From positions 1-64,000 of the forward strand of contig NZ_LZFW01000084.1 of assembly GCF_001676025.1 (NCBI RefSeq): DNA of 64,000 nt. Direction: 5' to 3'. Origin of the DNA: Vibrio sp. UCD-FRSSP16_30 (lineage in GTDB: Bacteria; Pseudomonadota; Gammaproteobacteria; Enterobacterales; Vibrionaceae). Numbering within the stretch: position 1 is the first letter of the stretch; every line of letters starts with the position of its first letter. Shown in pieces: positions 27,689 to 36,354 of the stretch. The translations under genes and the position numbers were made by a program. The notes under the pieces were generated by a model, which made no database searches, was not told the DNA's origin, and saw nothing but the letters and a program-made list of their open reading frames with translations.

Positions 27689-28834
27689 ATGAAAATCGAC
27701 CTCGCACTGCACGACCAGCAATTTACCCTATTTCGATTCCCAAAAAGAGCGAATGAAACACTGCAAGCATGGGATGCAGGTGATGAATATATCATCAATC
27801 ATTTAGCCGAAAACCCTTTAGCTAAAGGGGCTAGTGTTTTAATTTTGAATGATAACTTTGGTGCTTTAAGTTGTTGGTTTTCAAAAGAATATAACGTTTA
27901 CTGTCAAAGTGATTCTTTTATTAGCCAGCAAGGGATACAGCATAATCTTGAGCTAAACCATTGTAATAAAATCACTTTTTTACGCTCAATCGATACCTTG
28001 CCTAACAATATTGATCTCGTCATTATGCAACTGCCAAAGAGTAATCGTTTTTTAACTTGGCAACTGCATCAATTAAATAGCCATCTTAATGCCGATACTC
28101 CCGTAATCGGAGTCAATAAAGCCAATGCCATTCATACTTCGACACTCAAACTGTTTGAAAAACACCTTGGCCAAACAAGCACATCTCTAGCTTGGAAGAA
28201 GCATAGATTAGTATTTAGCCAAACAACAGGTACTAATCAAGCAACCTATAACGAAAAATCAATCAATGAAAAAATGACTTGGGCTGTACCTGAGCATGAT
28301 ATTCAGCTCAGCAATCTAGCCAATGTCTACTCCGGTGAGAGTTTAGATCTCGGCGCTCGTTTTATTTTGGATCACTTACCGCAAGGTTCTCGCTTTAACA
28401 ATATTATTGATCTCGGTTGTGGCAATGGCGTTTTGTCGGTGAAACTAGGTCGTAATAATCCACAATCGCAAATCACCAGTGTCGATGAAAGCTTTATGGC
28501 GGTGGAATCAGCTCGTATCAATGTGCTTGCCAATGTCGAGAACCCGCAAAGATACACTTTCGTTGCTAATAACTGTCTTGATGGATTTGCACAAAACCGC
28601 TACGACTTAGTGGTTTGCAACCCGCCTTTTCATCAACAAAACACCATCACTGACCATATTGCATGGCAGATGTTTAATGACGCTTATAAGGTACTTGAAG
28701 CAGGCGGTAAGCTATTGGTGATTGGTAACAGTCATTTAGGCTACCAAGCAAAGCTTGCTCGTCTATTTGGAATATCTAAAGTTAAGCTTGTCGCAAGTAA
28801 CAAGAAATTTGTCATTATTAGCGCGGAGAAATAA
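27689..28834 (+). CDS. rlmG: 23S rRNA (guanine(1835)-N2)-methyltransferase
   Basis: RlmG (YgjO) methylates N2 of G1835 in 23S rRNA using S-adenosylmethionine. The 381-aa protein has two Rossmann-like halves: a degenerate N-terminal half (AWDAGDEYII, ILNDNFGALS) and the active C-terminal half with the SAM motif DLGCGNG (241-247) and catalytic NPPF (311-314) followed by HQQ. RsmC has a similar plan, but LQAWDAGDEY, HTSTLKLFEKHLG and NPPFHQQ.ITD.IAW.MF are RlmG features. Confidence 0.93.
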   Translation: MKIDLALHDQQFTLFRFPKRANETLQAWDAGDEYIINHLAENPLAKGASVLILNDNFGALSCWFSKEYNVYCQSDSFISQQGIQHNLELNHCNKITFLRSIDTLPNNIDLVIMQLPKSNRFLTWQLHQLNSHLNADTPVIGVNKANAIHTSTLKLFEKHLGQTSTSLAWKKHRLVFSQTTGTNQATYNEKSINEKMTWAVPEHDIQLSNLANVYSGESLDLGARFILDHLPQGSRFNNIIDLGCGNGVLSVKLGRNNPQSQITSVDESFMAVESARINVLANVENPQRYTFVANNCLDGFAQNRYDLVVCNPPFHQQNTITDHIAWQMFNDAYKVLEAGGKLLVIGNSHLGYQAKLARLFGISKVKLVASNKKFVIISAEK

Positions 28835-28875
28835 CGCTTAGAAAGTTTCTGGAAAATCAATCAAGTAACGCTATT

Positions 28876-28914
28876 TCACTGAGGCTTGTGATACTCTCAG
28901 TGATACTCTTTTTA
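28876..28914 (+). terminator. Possible rlmG terminator
   Basis: TCACTGAG and CTCAGTGA form an 8-bp stem with a 12-nt loop; TTTTT follows 5 nt later. The arms are part of a direct repeat GTGATACTC, 12 bp apart. Weak. Confidence 0.4.
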
Positions 28915-28939
28915 TACTCAGTCTTTAAGGGAACTATTG

Positions 28940-29515
28940 ATGAAACACTTTTTGATTGTGGCTTTTTCAGCTTTGATTTTAAGTGGTTGTGCTAGCCCAA
29001 CCGATCAACAACTGAACTTTGAGCCACAAGCCGACAATACACAGGTCACTATTCACCAAGCAAAATCTTTGACCTTATCCACTACCGATATTCGTACCGC
29101 TCAATACTTAGCTTTAGTGACTAAAGGCGCAGATAAGGCGATGCCTATCCACGCTAAACAAAATGCTAGAGTGGCTTTAAATAGCGCTATGACATCAATT
29201 CTTGAATCACAAGGGTTTGATATCAAGCCAAATAGCGACAACAGTGTTGAGCTGCAATTACAAGAAGCTTTAATTCGCGTTAAATCATCTACTTTCAGCA
29301 ATGAAATGGACGCTAAGCTTACTTTGCAAGTTACCGCAGAAACACCAACAGGTAAGTTTGTGAAAACCTATTCAGGCAGTGCCAAAGCTGAGAATTCTAT
29401 GGGGGCATCTAATGAACAAATTGAGCACATGCTCAATCATGTCTCTAAACTAGTATTAAACGACATTGCCAATGATGAAGAATTGATTAATTACATGGAG
29501 GAAAAATTTCAATGA
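28940..29515 (+). CDS. yajG: YajG family lipoprotein
   Basis: A 191-aa lipoprotein of unknown function. The signal peptide ends in lipobox LSGC (C17 when counted from the ATG). The mature domain fits the YajG family: an alternating strand-helix pattern with NSAMTSILESQGFDI and VELQLQEALIRV, then TLQVTAETPTGKFVKTYSG. The ATG at 28940 follows AAGGGAA; an adjacent upstream TTG is less likely. In E. coli yajG is next to ampG; here ampG lies two genes on, which supports the call. The stop overlaps the ppiA start by 4 nt. Confidence 0.85.
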   Translation: MKHFLIVAFSALILSGCASPTDQQLNFEPQADNTQVTIHQAKSLTLSTTDIRTAQYLALVTKGADKAMPIHAKQNARVALNSAMTSILESQGFDIKPNSDNSVELQLQEALIRVKSSTFSNEMDAKLTLQVTAETPTGKFVKTYSGSAKAENSMGASNEQIEHMLNHVSKLVLNDIANDEELINYMEEKFQ

Positions 29516-30057
29516 GCCGATTTCTACTTATGATGTGCGCACTATTTAGCGCCTCAGTATTTGCCAACACTAAAGTGGTATTTCAAACCACTCTTGGTAA
29601 CTTCACTATTCAATTAGATGAAGTAAAAGCGCCGATTACTAGTGCTAACTTTCTTCGCTACGTAAAAGACGGCAGCTATGAAGGCACTATTTTCCACCGT
29701 GTTATCCCTAATTTTATGGCTCAAGGTGGTGGCTTTAACCAAGACATGACCCAAATTCAAACTTACGGGCCAATCAAAAATGAAGCCAACAATGGTTTAG
29801 TTAATAAAGTAGGTAGCGTCGCAATGGCGCGTACTAATGATCCTGACTCAGCAACCCGTCAGTTCTTTATTAACTACTCAGACAATGACTTTCTTAACTA
29901 CTCTCGCTCAAATCCAGGATACGCAGTGTTTGGACAAGTTGTTGATGGCTATGATGTCGTGCAACAAATGGCTAAAGTTAGAACAAATAACTCTGGCTTT
30001 ATGAAAGATGTCCCTGCAACGCCTATCGTTGTCACAAAAGTGACAATTGAAAAATAG
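29512..30057 (+). CDS. ppiA: Periplasmic peptidyl-prolyl cis-trans isomerase (cyclophilin A)
   Basis: A cyclophilin-type isomerase that speeds proline isomerisation during folding of exported proteins. The 181-aa precursor has a signal peptide (MSRFLLMMCALFSASVFA, cleaved after residue 18), so it acts in the periplasm like E. coli PpiA. The cyclophilin core shows FHRVIPNFMAQGGG, the SVAMARTNDPDSATRQFFIN segment and GYAVFGQVVDG. GGAGG precedes the ATG, which overlaps the yajG stop (ATGA), indicating coupling. Confidence 0.93.
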   Translation: MSRFLLMMCALFSASVFANTKVVFQTTLGNFTIQLDEVKAPITSANFLRYVKDGSYEGTIFHRVIPNFMAQGGGFNQDMTQIQTYGPIKNEANNGLVNKVGSVAMARTNDPDSATRQFFINYSDNDFLNYSRSNPGYAVFGQVVDGYDVVQQMAKVRTNNSGFMKDVPATPIVVTKVTIEK

Positions 30058-30084
30058 AACACCTATATAGTTGCCCTAAGGTTA

Positions 30085-30115
30085 ACGCAGAGTCTCACGA
30101 CTCTGCGTTTCGTTT
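30085..30115 (+). terminator. Terminator after ppiA
   Basis: ACGCAGAGTC and GACTCTGCGT form a perfect 10-bp stem with a TCAC loop, followed by TTCGTTT, 28 nt after the ppiA stop. ampG begins about 20 nt later, so read-through is possible. Confidence 0.7.
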
Positions 30116-30132
30116 GAGTAAAAGGAAATAAA

Positions 30133-31509
30133 ATGGCAGATAAGATGTCTTGGGGTGACACATTCAAAAGTTACCTTGATAAACGCTTGCTTTGGGTATT
30201 TATGCTCGGTTGCTCAAGTGGTTTCCCTTGGGTTTTGATTGGTTCCAATATGTCAGGATGGCTAAAAGATGCAGGATTAAGCCGTGCCGCTATCGGCTAT
30301 TTTGGTTCAGTTTTTGTGGTCTACGCCATCAATTTCATGTGGGCTCCATTAGTTGATCGGGTGAAATTACCCGTTTTATACCGACTGCTGGGTCAGCGTC
30401 GATCTTGGGTATTTTTATGCCAAGGTATCATGCTGATCTGTACGCTAGCCATTTCAGGTACCGATCCCGCTAAAAGCTTATTCTTCACCTCAATGCTGGC
30501 TCTGGGGATTGCGATTGCATCATCAACTCAAGATGTTGCAATTGATGCCTACCGAATTGACAGTTTCTCGAAAAGCGAAGCCTCGAAATTACCGCAAGCA
30601 TCAGCAATGGCCGTGATTGGGTGGTGGACAGGGTATTCTTTGCCAGGTTATTTAGCCTTTGTGAATGCAGATAGCATAGGTTGGAATCATGTCTATATGG
30701 GTATGACTGCCATCGTTGCTCTATTGATGCTATTTACTCTATTAACCAAAGAACCAAAAACAGCCCGCAGCCAACTGCAATCTGAAGCGGAGCAGCGCCA
30801 TAACAAAGTGGTAGGCTCTCGAGTTCTTGCTTGGTTAAGTGTGACCCTAATTGAACCTTTTGCTGACTTTTTCCGACGCAATGGCGTTCGGGTAGCGATT
30901 ACCCTTTTGCTGTTTGTTTTCCTATTCAAAATTGGCGAAGCATTCCTTGGCCGAATGTCGATACCCTTCTATAAAGAAATCGGTTTTAGCAACGAGCAAA
31001 TTGGCCACTACTCTAAGCTGATAGGCTGGGGAGCAACCATACTCTTTACTCTAGTCGGCAGTATGTTCAATGTACGATTTGGTATTGTAAAAGGCTTGAT
31101 GATTGGTGGTGTCGCAATGGCATCCAGCAACTTGATGTTTGCATGGATAGCTCAAGCAGGCCCGAATGAGCACCTATTTTTAGCGACTATTATTGTTGAT
31201 AATTTCACGACCGCATTTTCCACTGTGGCCTTTGTTTCGTTCTTAACCATATTAACCGGACAAGCGTTCTCGGCAACTCAGTATGCCCTACTGGCTTCTC
31301 TAGGTAATTTAGGACGAACCACATTAGCTTCCTTTAGTGGGGAACTGGTTGACTACCTCAATGATTGGTCTACTTTCTTTATTATTACCGCCGCAATGGT
31401 GATTCCAAGCTTAATCATGCTCTACTCTCTGCGTGGCTACTTTAATGATATTTTAGAAAAAGCCCGTAAGCGGGGACTCGAAGATGAAAAGTCACATACC
31501 TCTAGCTAG
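30133..31509 (+). CDS. ampG: Muropeptide permease (MFS transporter AmpG)
   Basis: AmpG imports GlcNAc-anhydro-MurNAc-peptides from the periplasm for cell-wall recycling. The 458-aa protein has about 12-14 membrane segments; family marks include DKRLLWVFMLGCSSGFPWVLIGS near the start (key LGFSSG-like motif), LSRAAIGYFG, FMWAPLVDR, STQDVAIDAYRID and FVSFLTILTGQAFSATQYALL. The C-terminus is hydrophilic. The neighbouring mltA (a lytic transglycosylase, 8 kb away) makes its substrates. Confidence 0.94.
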   Translation: MADKMSWGDTFKSYLDKRLLWVFMLGCSSGFPWVLIGSNMSGWLKDAGLSRAAIGYFGSVFVVYAINFMWAPLVDRVKLPVLYRLLGQRRSWVFLCQGIMLICTLAISGTDPAKSLFFTSMLALGIAIASSTQDVAIDAYRIDSFSKSEASKLPQASAMAVIGWWTGYSLPGYLAFVNADSIGWNHVYMGMTAIVALLMLFTLLTKEPKTARSQLQSEAEQRHNKVVGSRVLAWLSVTLIEPFADFFRRNGVRVAITLLLFVFLFKIGEAFLGRMSIPFYKEIGFSNEQIGHYSKLIGWGATILFTLVGSMFNVRFGIVKGLMIGGVAMASSNLMFAWIAQAGPNEHLFLATIIVDNFTTAFSTVAFVSFLTILTGQAFSATQYALLASLGNLGRTTLASFSGELVDYLNDWSTFFIITAAMVIPSLIMLYSLRGYFNDILEKARKRGLEDEKSHTSS

Positions 31510-31544
31510 TGGGTTTTATCGACTAATTCGATAATACTATCCAT

Positions 31545-31597
31545 AAAAAAGCCACACAAAAGAAAGCATTGCGCTTATCGTTTGTGTGGCTTTTTTT
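31545..31597. terminator. Bidirectional terminator (ampG / chrR)
   Basis: AGCCACACAAA (31550-31560) pairs with TTTGTGTGGCT across a 20-nt loop, with A and T runs at either side, between the convergent ampG and chrR genes. Confidence 0.85.
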
Positions 31598-31656
31598 GTT
31601 CGCTTCGTTTGGCTATTTTTCTTTTATAGAAAAACTGGCTATGAATATACTATCCG

Positions 31657-32337
31657 TTAAGGGTACATGCCTCTACCAAACAAATTAAAGATGCGGGCAA
31701 CCCCTTGAGTAAAGATCATTGGCTCACTTAATACCGTCAAGCATAAGCAATCCTGACCTTCTTCAGTGCGAGGGGTATGCTTTATCGATGCATCAGCCAC
31801 CATAAAATCCCCTACAGTGTACTCACCATCTTCATCACTAAAACGGCCATGCAGCACTAATGTTGTTTCTATACCTCTATGTGTATGCTGAGGAACTTGT
31901 ACTCCGCCTTTGATATACAGCAAATTCACACGCTGTTGCTCTCCAATATCAAGATGAGCGGTATATACTTTTCCACCGTAATTTTTCCAACTACTCAGTC
32001 GTGTAGATATGTTTTGTAAAGACCTAGGTAGGGGGAATTTTTTACCATTGACTTCAATTTGAGCAACCTTTGGACGTTTGATGGTAATAGGCTTCTTATC
32101 TAAAGAGGTAATCTCATTAAACATGGCTTCCATCATTGAGGCTTCATTTTCAATATCTGCTGTTGGCTGTTGCTCAAAATCAACAAACCCTTGCGATACT
32201 TGGCTTTCAAGTTCTTCAACTTTACTCTGACAGTGATGACAGTTTTCTAGATGCGCAGCAAGTGTCAACCCATTACAAGCATCAATACTGCCCTCGGTAT
32301 AGGCTTTTAATAACTCGTTACTTGGATGGTATTTCAT
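31657..32337 (-). CDS. chrR: ChrR family anti-sigma factor (zinc anti-sigma domain plus cupin)
   Basis: A 226-aa cytoplasmic anti-sigma factor. The N-terminal zinc-binding domain has H4, H29, C33 and C36 (the H-x3-C-x2-C motif), spaced as in Rhodobacter ChrR. The C-terminal cupin (about 115-215) keeps H152, H154, E158 and H188, the metal ligands needed for the response to singlet oxygen in Rhodobacter. It overlaps the sigma gene by 4 nt (ATGA), the usual sigma/anti-sigma coupling. The inducing signal in this organism is inferred from the family. Confidence 0.92.
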   Translation of the reverse strand: MKYHPSNELLKAYTEGSIDACNGLTLAAHLENCHHCQSKVEELESQVSQGFVDFEQQPTADIENEASMMEAMFNEITSLDKKPITIKRPKVAQIEVNGKKFPLPRSLQNISTRLSSWKNYGGKVYTAHLDIGEQQRVNLLYIKGGVQVPQHTHRGIETTLVLHGRFSDEDGEYTVGDFMVADASIKHTPRTEEGQDCLCLTVLSEPMIFTQGVARIFNLFGRGMYP

Positions 32338-32921
32338 AGGTGATCCGCCTTTATAGTATCTTTTAACTTCTCAACTGCCAGTCTCAATCTAGACTTGACT
32401 GTACCTAGCGGTATATCCAACTTATCCGCGACTTCCTGATGAGGCAGTTCATCGAGATAAACCGCCTTTAGTACATCTTTTTGCTTCATAGGAAGCGTAT
32501 CAAGGTAGCGAACTATTTGCTCTCTAAGCATATTTCTTTCAGGTGAATACTGATCAACCAAATCGGGTGGGCAATAATCCTCAGGCCAAATATCTTCTGA
32601 GTGCACATGCAGTTCACGACCTTTTTGTTTTCTAAGTAAATCAAAACAGAGGTTTCTGGCAATCGTGTATATCCAAGTAGATAAAGCGCTTTTATTACCA
32701 TCAAATAGGTGCGATTTTTGCCACACTGCCGCAAGAGTATCTTGCACCAGTTCTAATGCCACTTGTTCATTACCGACATGCTTAAACGCAAACTGTTTTA
32801 AACGCGGGGAAAAATAGCTAAATACAACCGCAAATGCAGCTTTATCTCCCTGTTGTACTTTTTCCATGCACTCAATCCACTCAGCTTTAGTTGGATTTGA
32901 TGCCTTGGTTAAAATGTCCAT
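32334..32921 (-). CDS. ECF sigma factor (RpoE/ECF11 type, partner of ChrR)
   Basis: A 195-aa extracytoplasmic-function sigma factor. Region 2 (about 25-95) binds the -10 element: FSYFSPRLKQFAFKHVGNEQVALELVQDTLAAVWQ and the STWIYTIARNLCFDLLRK core helix. Region 4 (about 135-190) has PHQEVADKLDIPLGTVKSRLRLAVEKL for the -35. Pairing with a ChrR-type anti-sigma puts it in the group that responds to singlet oxygen. AAAGGTG precedes the ATG. A promoter matching the expected ECF11 type lies upstream, so it probably activates its own operon. Confidence 0.92.
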   Translation of the reverse strand: MDILTKASNPTKAEWIECMEKVQQGDKAAFAVVFSYFSPRLKQFAFKHVGNEQVALELVQDTLAAVWQKSHLFDGNKSALSTWIYTIARNLCFDLLRKQKGRELHVHSEDIWPEDYCPPDLVDQYSPERNMLREQIVRYLDTLPMKQKDVLKAVYLDELPHQEVADKLDIPLGTVKSRLRLAVEKLKDTIKADHL

Positions 32922-32951
32922 GATTCACCTTTTTAGTGAGTACTAAGTAGG

Positions 32952-32978
32952 TATACGCACTTTAGTCACTATCGATCA
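32952..32978 (-). promoter_or_regulatory. Candidate ECF11-type promoter of the sigma/chrR operon
   Basis: On the minus strand, TGATCG (32978-32973) and CGTATA (32957-32952) are separated by 15 nt. Promoters of the RpoE/ChrR group are recalled as TGATC(C) with a CGTA-type -10 at about this spacing. The site is 31 nt upstream of the sigma start codon, fitting autoregulation. Confidence 0.65.
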
Positions 32979-33092
32979 CAATAAATGGGCATAATTTAGG
33001 CTAATGATTAATGCCTGTAAGTATATGCCAGTATTTTTCGTTAGATAAAAAACTATTGATGCTTTATCGGTCCATTACTTTTATATAAACAT

Positions 33093-33662
33093 TTATACTT
33101 CAATAGCTTGGCAAAGAAATCGCACCGCTTCTTCACAATCCCCTTGAGAAATAAGATGCTCAAATTGAACTTGTTCCAATGGAAGTAATTCCAACCACCT
33201 TTGGCTAACCCAAGCTGCGTCATCAAAAAAACAATGTGAATAGAGATCCTTTATTTCAGGAAATCTCTGATAGACACGTTGCAGTTGTGAGCTGATAAAT
33301 AAATCTTTATCCGATAATTGTTTGCTATTCCAATTACTTAAATACTCAATTTCTGCACAACGTAAACCATCAAATTCGCTCCAAATTCTATTAATTTTAA
33401 AACGATGAGTGCCGACTATGGTGACACCAAGAAAGCCATCACTGAGTTGATCAAAGTCGATGATTTTAGCCATTGTGCCAACATTTGATATACAACCAGC
33501 AGAAGCTGAATTGCAATCACCGATTAAACTGACACCAAACTCAAGGCCGGCTTTACAACTCTCACTGATCATTCGTTTATAGCGAGGCTCAAAGATCCTA
33601 ATGTTCATTCTTCCTTCGGGTAGCACAACTGAACTTAAAGGAAATAGTTTGATCACTGACAT
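33093..33662 (-). CDS. LON N-terminal (substrate-binding) domain protein
   Basis: A 189-aa cytoplasmic protein with only the N-terminal domain of Lon protease (PF02190): IKLFPLSSVVLPEGRMNIRIFEPRYKRMI (key LFPL near 5-8, RIFEPRY near 22-28), EFGVSL, GT.A.I.DF.QL..G.L.VT..G..RF. No ATPase or protease domain follows. Stand-alone proteins of this kind are common in proteobacteria and have no settled function. AGAG precedes the ATG. It is upstream of the sigma gene on the same strand but 171 bp away, with the ECF promoter between. Confidence 0.88.
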   Translation of the reverse strand: MSVIKLFPLSSVVLPEGRMNIRIFEPRYKRMISESCKAGLEFGVSLIGDCNSASAGCISNVGTMAKIIDFDQLSDGFLGVTIVGTHRFKINRIWSEFDGLRCAEIEYLSNWNSKQLSDKDLFISSQLQRVYQRFPEIKDLYSHCFFDDAAWVSQRWLELLPLEQVQFEHLISQGDCEEAVRFLCQAIEV

Positions 33663-33799
33663 AATATTCTCTGCTTAGTCCGTTTATGGCTAATACGTAA
33701 TTGAATGAAAATCGATCAGCTCTCTCTAACATTGTGTTTTTTAAAAAGTTCCCTTAAAATTTTCAACTGGACAATAATCGAACTGCACATTTGTAGTTT

Positions 33800-33815
33800 T
33801 GTGATACAGATCACT
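33800..33815 (+). promoter_or_regulatory. CRP-cAMP site upstream of ompK
   Basis: TGTGA-TACAGA-TCACT matches the CRP consensus TGTGA-N6-TCACA with one mismatch in the ten core bases. It lies 132-147 nt before the ompK ATG. The related tsx gene of E. coli is under CRP/CytR control, which fits. Confidence 0.7.
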
Positions 33816-33946
33816 CTTAAGTGTAATTTATGCCAGTCTTATCACTTTCATTTGCGCAATAGATCTCTATTATTCCCTGTATGGAAACGGTTGCTATGGA
33901 ATAGCAAATTCATTTTTCGCAAAACATTTTTAGAGTACCCATTATT

Positions 33947-34753
33947 ATGCGTAAATCACTTTTAACACTTGGCCTACTAGCGGCGACATCAGCTCCAGTA
34001 ATTGCAGCAGACTACACTGACGGTGACATCCACAAAAACGACTACAAGTGGATGCAATTTAACCTGATGGGTGCTTTTAATGAAAAAGGTGCTGGTGCTG
34101 AATCTTCTCATGATTACTTAGAAATGGAATTTGGTGGTCGTTCTGGAGTTTTTGATCTTTACGGTTATGTTGATGTATTCAACCTACTAAGCAGCCCAAG
34201 CTCTGATAAAGATGGTCAAGAAAAAACGTACATGAAATTCGCTCCTCGCGTATCTCTAGATGCTTTAACGCATAACGACCTTTCATTTGGACCTGTTCAA
34301 GAGCTGTATGTAGCAACTCTTTTTGAATGGGGTGGCAACTCTGGTGTAAATAACCAAAAAGTTGGTCTAGGTTCTGATGTGATGGTTCCTTGGTTAGGCA
34401 AAATTGGCCTAAACCTTTATGGTACTTACGACTCGAACTTAAAAGACTGGAATGGTTACCAAATATCAACAAATTGGTTCAAACCTTTCTACTTCTTCGA
34501 TAACGGTTCATTCATTTCTTACCAAGGTTACATCGACTATCAATTTGGCATGAAAGAAAAATACTCTTCTGCTAGCAACGGTGGTGCGATGTTCAATGGT
34601 ATCTACTGGCACTCAGATCACTATGCTGTAGGTTACGGTCTTAAACTTTACCATGATGTTTACGGCTTTAAAGATGGCGAAACTACATCTTGGGGTGCGG
34701 TATCTGAATCATCTGGCATTGGTCACTACGTATCAGTGACTTACAAGTTCTAA
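33947..34753 (+). CDS. ompK: Outer-membrane channel OmpK (Tsx family)
   Basis: A 268-aa outer-membrane beta-barrel of the nucleoside-specific Tsx family. The signal peptide (MRKSLLTLGLLAATSAPVIAA) is cleaved near residue 20-21; strands of alternating hydrophobic residues follow and the protein ends in phenylalanine (VSVTYKF), as barrel proteins do. The start DIHKNDYKWMQFNLMGAF and DYLEMEFGGRSGVFDLYGYVD fit OmpK, known in Vibrio as the receptor of phage KVP40. It stands alone with a CRP site and a terminator. Confidence 0.93.
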   Translation: MRKSLLTLGLLAATSAPVIAADYTDGDIHKNDYKWMQFNLMGAFNEKGAGAESSHDYLEMEFGGRSGVFDLYGYVDVFNLLSSPSSDKDGQEKTYMKFAPRVSLDALTHNDLSFGPVQELYVATLFEWGGNSGVNNQKVGLGSDVMVPWLGKIGLNLYGTYDSNLKDWNGYQISTNWFKPFYFFDNGSFISYQGYIDYQFGMKEKYSSASNGGAMFNGIYWHSDHYAVGYGLKLYHDVYGFKDGETTSWGAVSESSGIGHYVSVTYKF

Positions 34754-34770
34754 TCTGAACTCTAAGTTAT

Positions 34771-34797
34771 AAAAAAGGCGCTATTAGCGCCTTTTTT
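34771..34797. terminator. Terminator of ompK
   Basis: AAAAAAGGCGCT and AGCGCCTTTTTT form a 12-bp stem with an ATT loop, 17 nt after the ompK stop. Confidence 0.92.
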
Positions 34798-34867
34798 GAT
34801 CTCTGCGATTCGCGAATTGAGGTAAATACACGTATCCTAGCCATGCAAAAACACAGGAGAGTAACGC

Positions 34868-35752
34868 TTGAATATTTGTATCCTTGGCGCTGGCGCGATT
34901 GGTTCGCTTTGGGCCTGTTATCTGCACAAGGCAGGTCATAATGTATCGCTTTGGACAAAAGGTGATGAGCCCTCAATCGCTTTATCTTTAGATGACCAGC
35001 CCACCATGACTTTTAAAGCGAATCAGACGACTCATCTATCGGATGCGGATCTTGTGCTTATTGCGGTTAAAGCGTGGCAAGTACAATCGGCAACTCAGCC
35101 AATCCTACCATTCATAAAACCAAGCTGTACCTTGCTATTTACTCACAATGGCATGGGGGTAATCCAAGCACTGTTACCCCAGCTAAATAAATACAATGTG
35201 TTATTTGCTACCACCACTCACGGCGCGCTAAAACAAAGTCAATCAAAGCTAAAACATACCGGATATGGCCGCACAACCATTGGCCAACTCAATCAATATG
35301 GCACAGATGTTTCTCGCTCTATAACCGAAGTTTTGCATCAAGCTCTTAGTCCTGTTTACTGGGATGACAATATCCAGCAAGCCCTGTGGAATAAACTGGC
35401 GATTAACTGCTGTATTAACCCTTTAACGGCAATCAGAAATTGTCGTAATGGAGAACTCAGCGATCCGATAACTTTGGCTTTCATTGACTCTTTATGCCTA
35501 GAAATTAGCTCGGTGATTAATGCGCAAGGGTTGATTTGTAAGCGTGAAGCTCTGTTTGAACAAGTACAGCAAGTCATTCAAGCCACAAAAGATAACTACT
35601 CATCAATGCATCAAGATATTTATCATGGACGAGTAACAGAAATTGACTATATTACTGGATACCTGATTCAACGAGCGCAAGCGCACAATCTTAACGTGCC
35701 ACTCAATGAAAAGCTGTTTAAACAAATCAAACAACAAGAGGCCAGCTTATGA
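34868..35752 (+). CDS. panE: 2-dehydropantoate 2-reductase
   Basis: PanE reduces ketopantoate to pantoate with NADPH in pantothenate synthesis. The 294-aa protein begins with the Rossmann dinucleotide loop GAGAIGS (7-13); the catalytic lysine is in WNKLAINCCINPLTAI and the substrate-binding Asn/Ser region near the C-terminus is kept (NYSSMHQDI). The start codon is TTG at 34868, supported by AGGAGAG 6 nt upstream. It overlaps yajL by 4 nt. Confidence 0.92.
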   Translation: MNICILGAGAIGSLWACYLHKAGHNVSLWTKGDEPSIALSLDDQPTMTFKANQTTHLSDADLVLIAVKAWQVQSATQPILPFIKPSCTLLFTHNGMGVIQALLPQLNKYNVLFATTTHGALKQSQSKLKHTGYGRTTIGQLNQYGTDVSRSITEVLHQALSPVYWDDNIQQALWNKLAINCCINPLTAIRNCRNGELSDPITLAFIDSLCLEISSVINAQGLICKREALFEQVQQVIQATKDNYSSMHQDIYHGRVTEIDYITGYLIQRAQAHNLNVPLNEKLFKQIKQQEASL

Positions 35753-36354
35753 CCATTAAAGCCTTAGTCCCTATCGCCCCTGGTACTGAAGAGATGGAAG
35801 CCATCACCATCATCGATGTGCTCATCCGTGCCAATTATCAAGTCACCGTTGCCAGCGTTGAACCTGAAGGGCAATTAACCTTTAAGGGTTCTAGAGGCAT
35901 TCCTCTTAGCGCAGACGTTAAATTAGTGGATGTGGCCGATGAGGAGTTTGATGTGATTGCCTTGCCTGGCGGCGTTGACGGCGCAATGGTATTTCAGCAA
36001 AGTATTTTGCTCTTAGAGATGGTTAAACAGCAGCATTATGATGGGCGATTAAACGCGGCTATTTGTGCAACCCCAGCACTCATGCTGCAACACCATAACT
36101 TGTACCCAAAAGCTCTGATGACTTGTCATCCAAGCTTTAAATCGCATATTCCGGCTAATAATTGGCGAGAAAAGCGCGTCACCTATGATCAAACTTACAA
36201 TCTACTGACTAGCCAAGGGCCAGGTAGCGCATTCGAATTTGCCATAGAAATCATCATTCACCTATCGGGTAAAGCATTTGCTTGGAGCATTGCAGAACCT
36301 ATGGTGCCATTACCTAATCTTCACTATCACAATCTAGGAGCGAAAGGTGTTTGA
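35749..36354 (+). CDS. yajL: DJ-1/YajL family protein deglycase/chaperone
   Basis: A 201-aa member of the DJ-1/ThiJ family, active against oxidative or glycation damage of proteins; the deglycase activity of the family is debated. The oxidisable cysteine is C106 in AAICATPA, with the partner glutamate in PGTEEMEA (E14/E15) and the GGVDGA loop near 74-79. It overlaps panE by 4 nt and csdA by 8 nt, so the three genes are likely co-transcribed. Confidence 0.93.
   Translation: MTIKALVPIAPGTEEMEAITIIDVLIRANYQVTVASVEPEGQLTFKGSRGIPLSADVKLVDVADEEFDVIALPGGVDGAMVFQQSILLLEMVKQQHYDGRLNAAICATPALMLQHHNLYPKALMTCHPSFKSHIPANNWREKRVTYDQTYNLLTSQGPGSAFEFAIEIIIHLSGKAFAWSIAEPMVPLPNLHYHNLGAKGV

Noticed and set aside
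28888..28908. Direct repeat GTGATACTC twice, 12 bp apart, before yajG
   Set aside because: Explained by the hairpin arms of the possible rlmG terminator; two short copies are not a convincing array.
31657..32337. The ChrR protein as a truncated cupin enzyme
   Set aside because: The N-terminal H-x3-C-x2-C domain and 4-nt overlap with an ECF sigma gene identify an anti-sigma factor.
33705..33965. 86-codon open frame before ompK
   Set aside because: It spans the CRP site and promoter region and runs into ompK; no ribosome site and no family resemblance.
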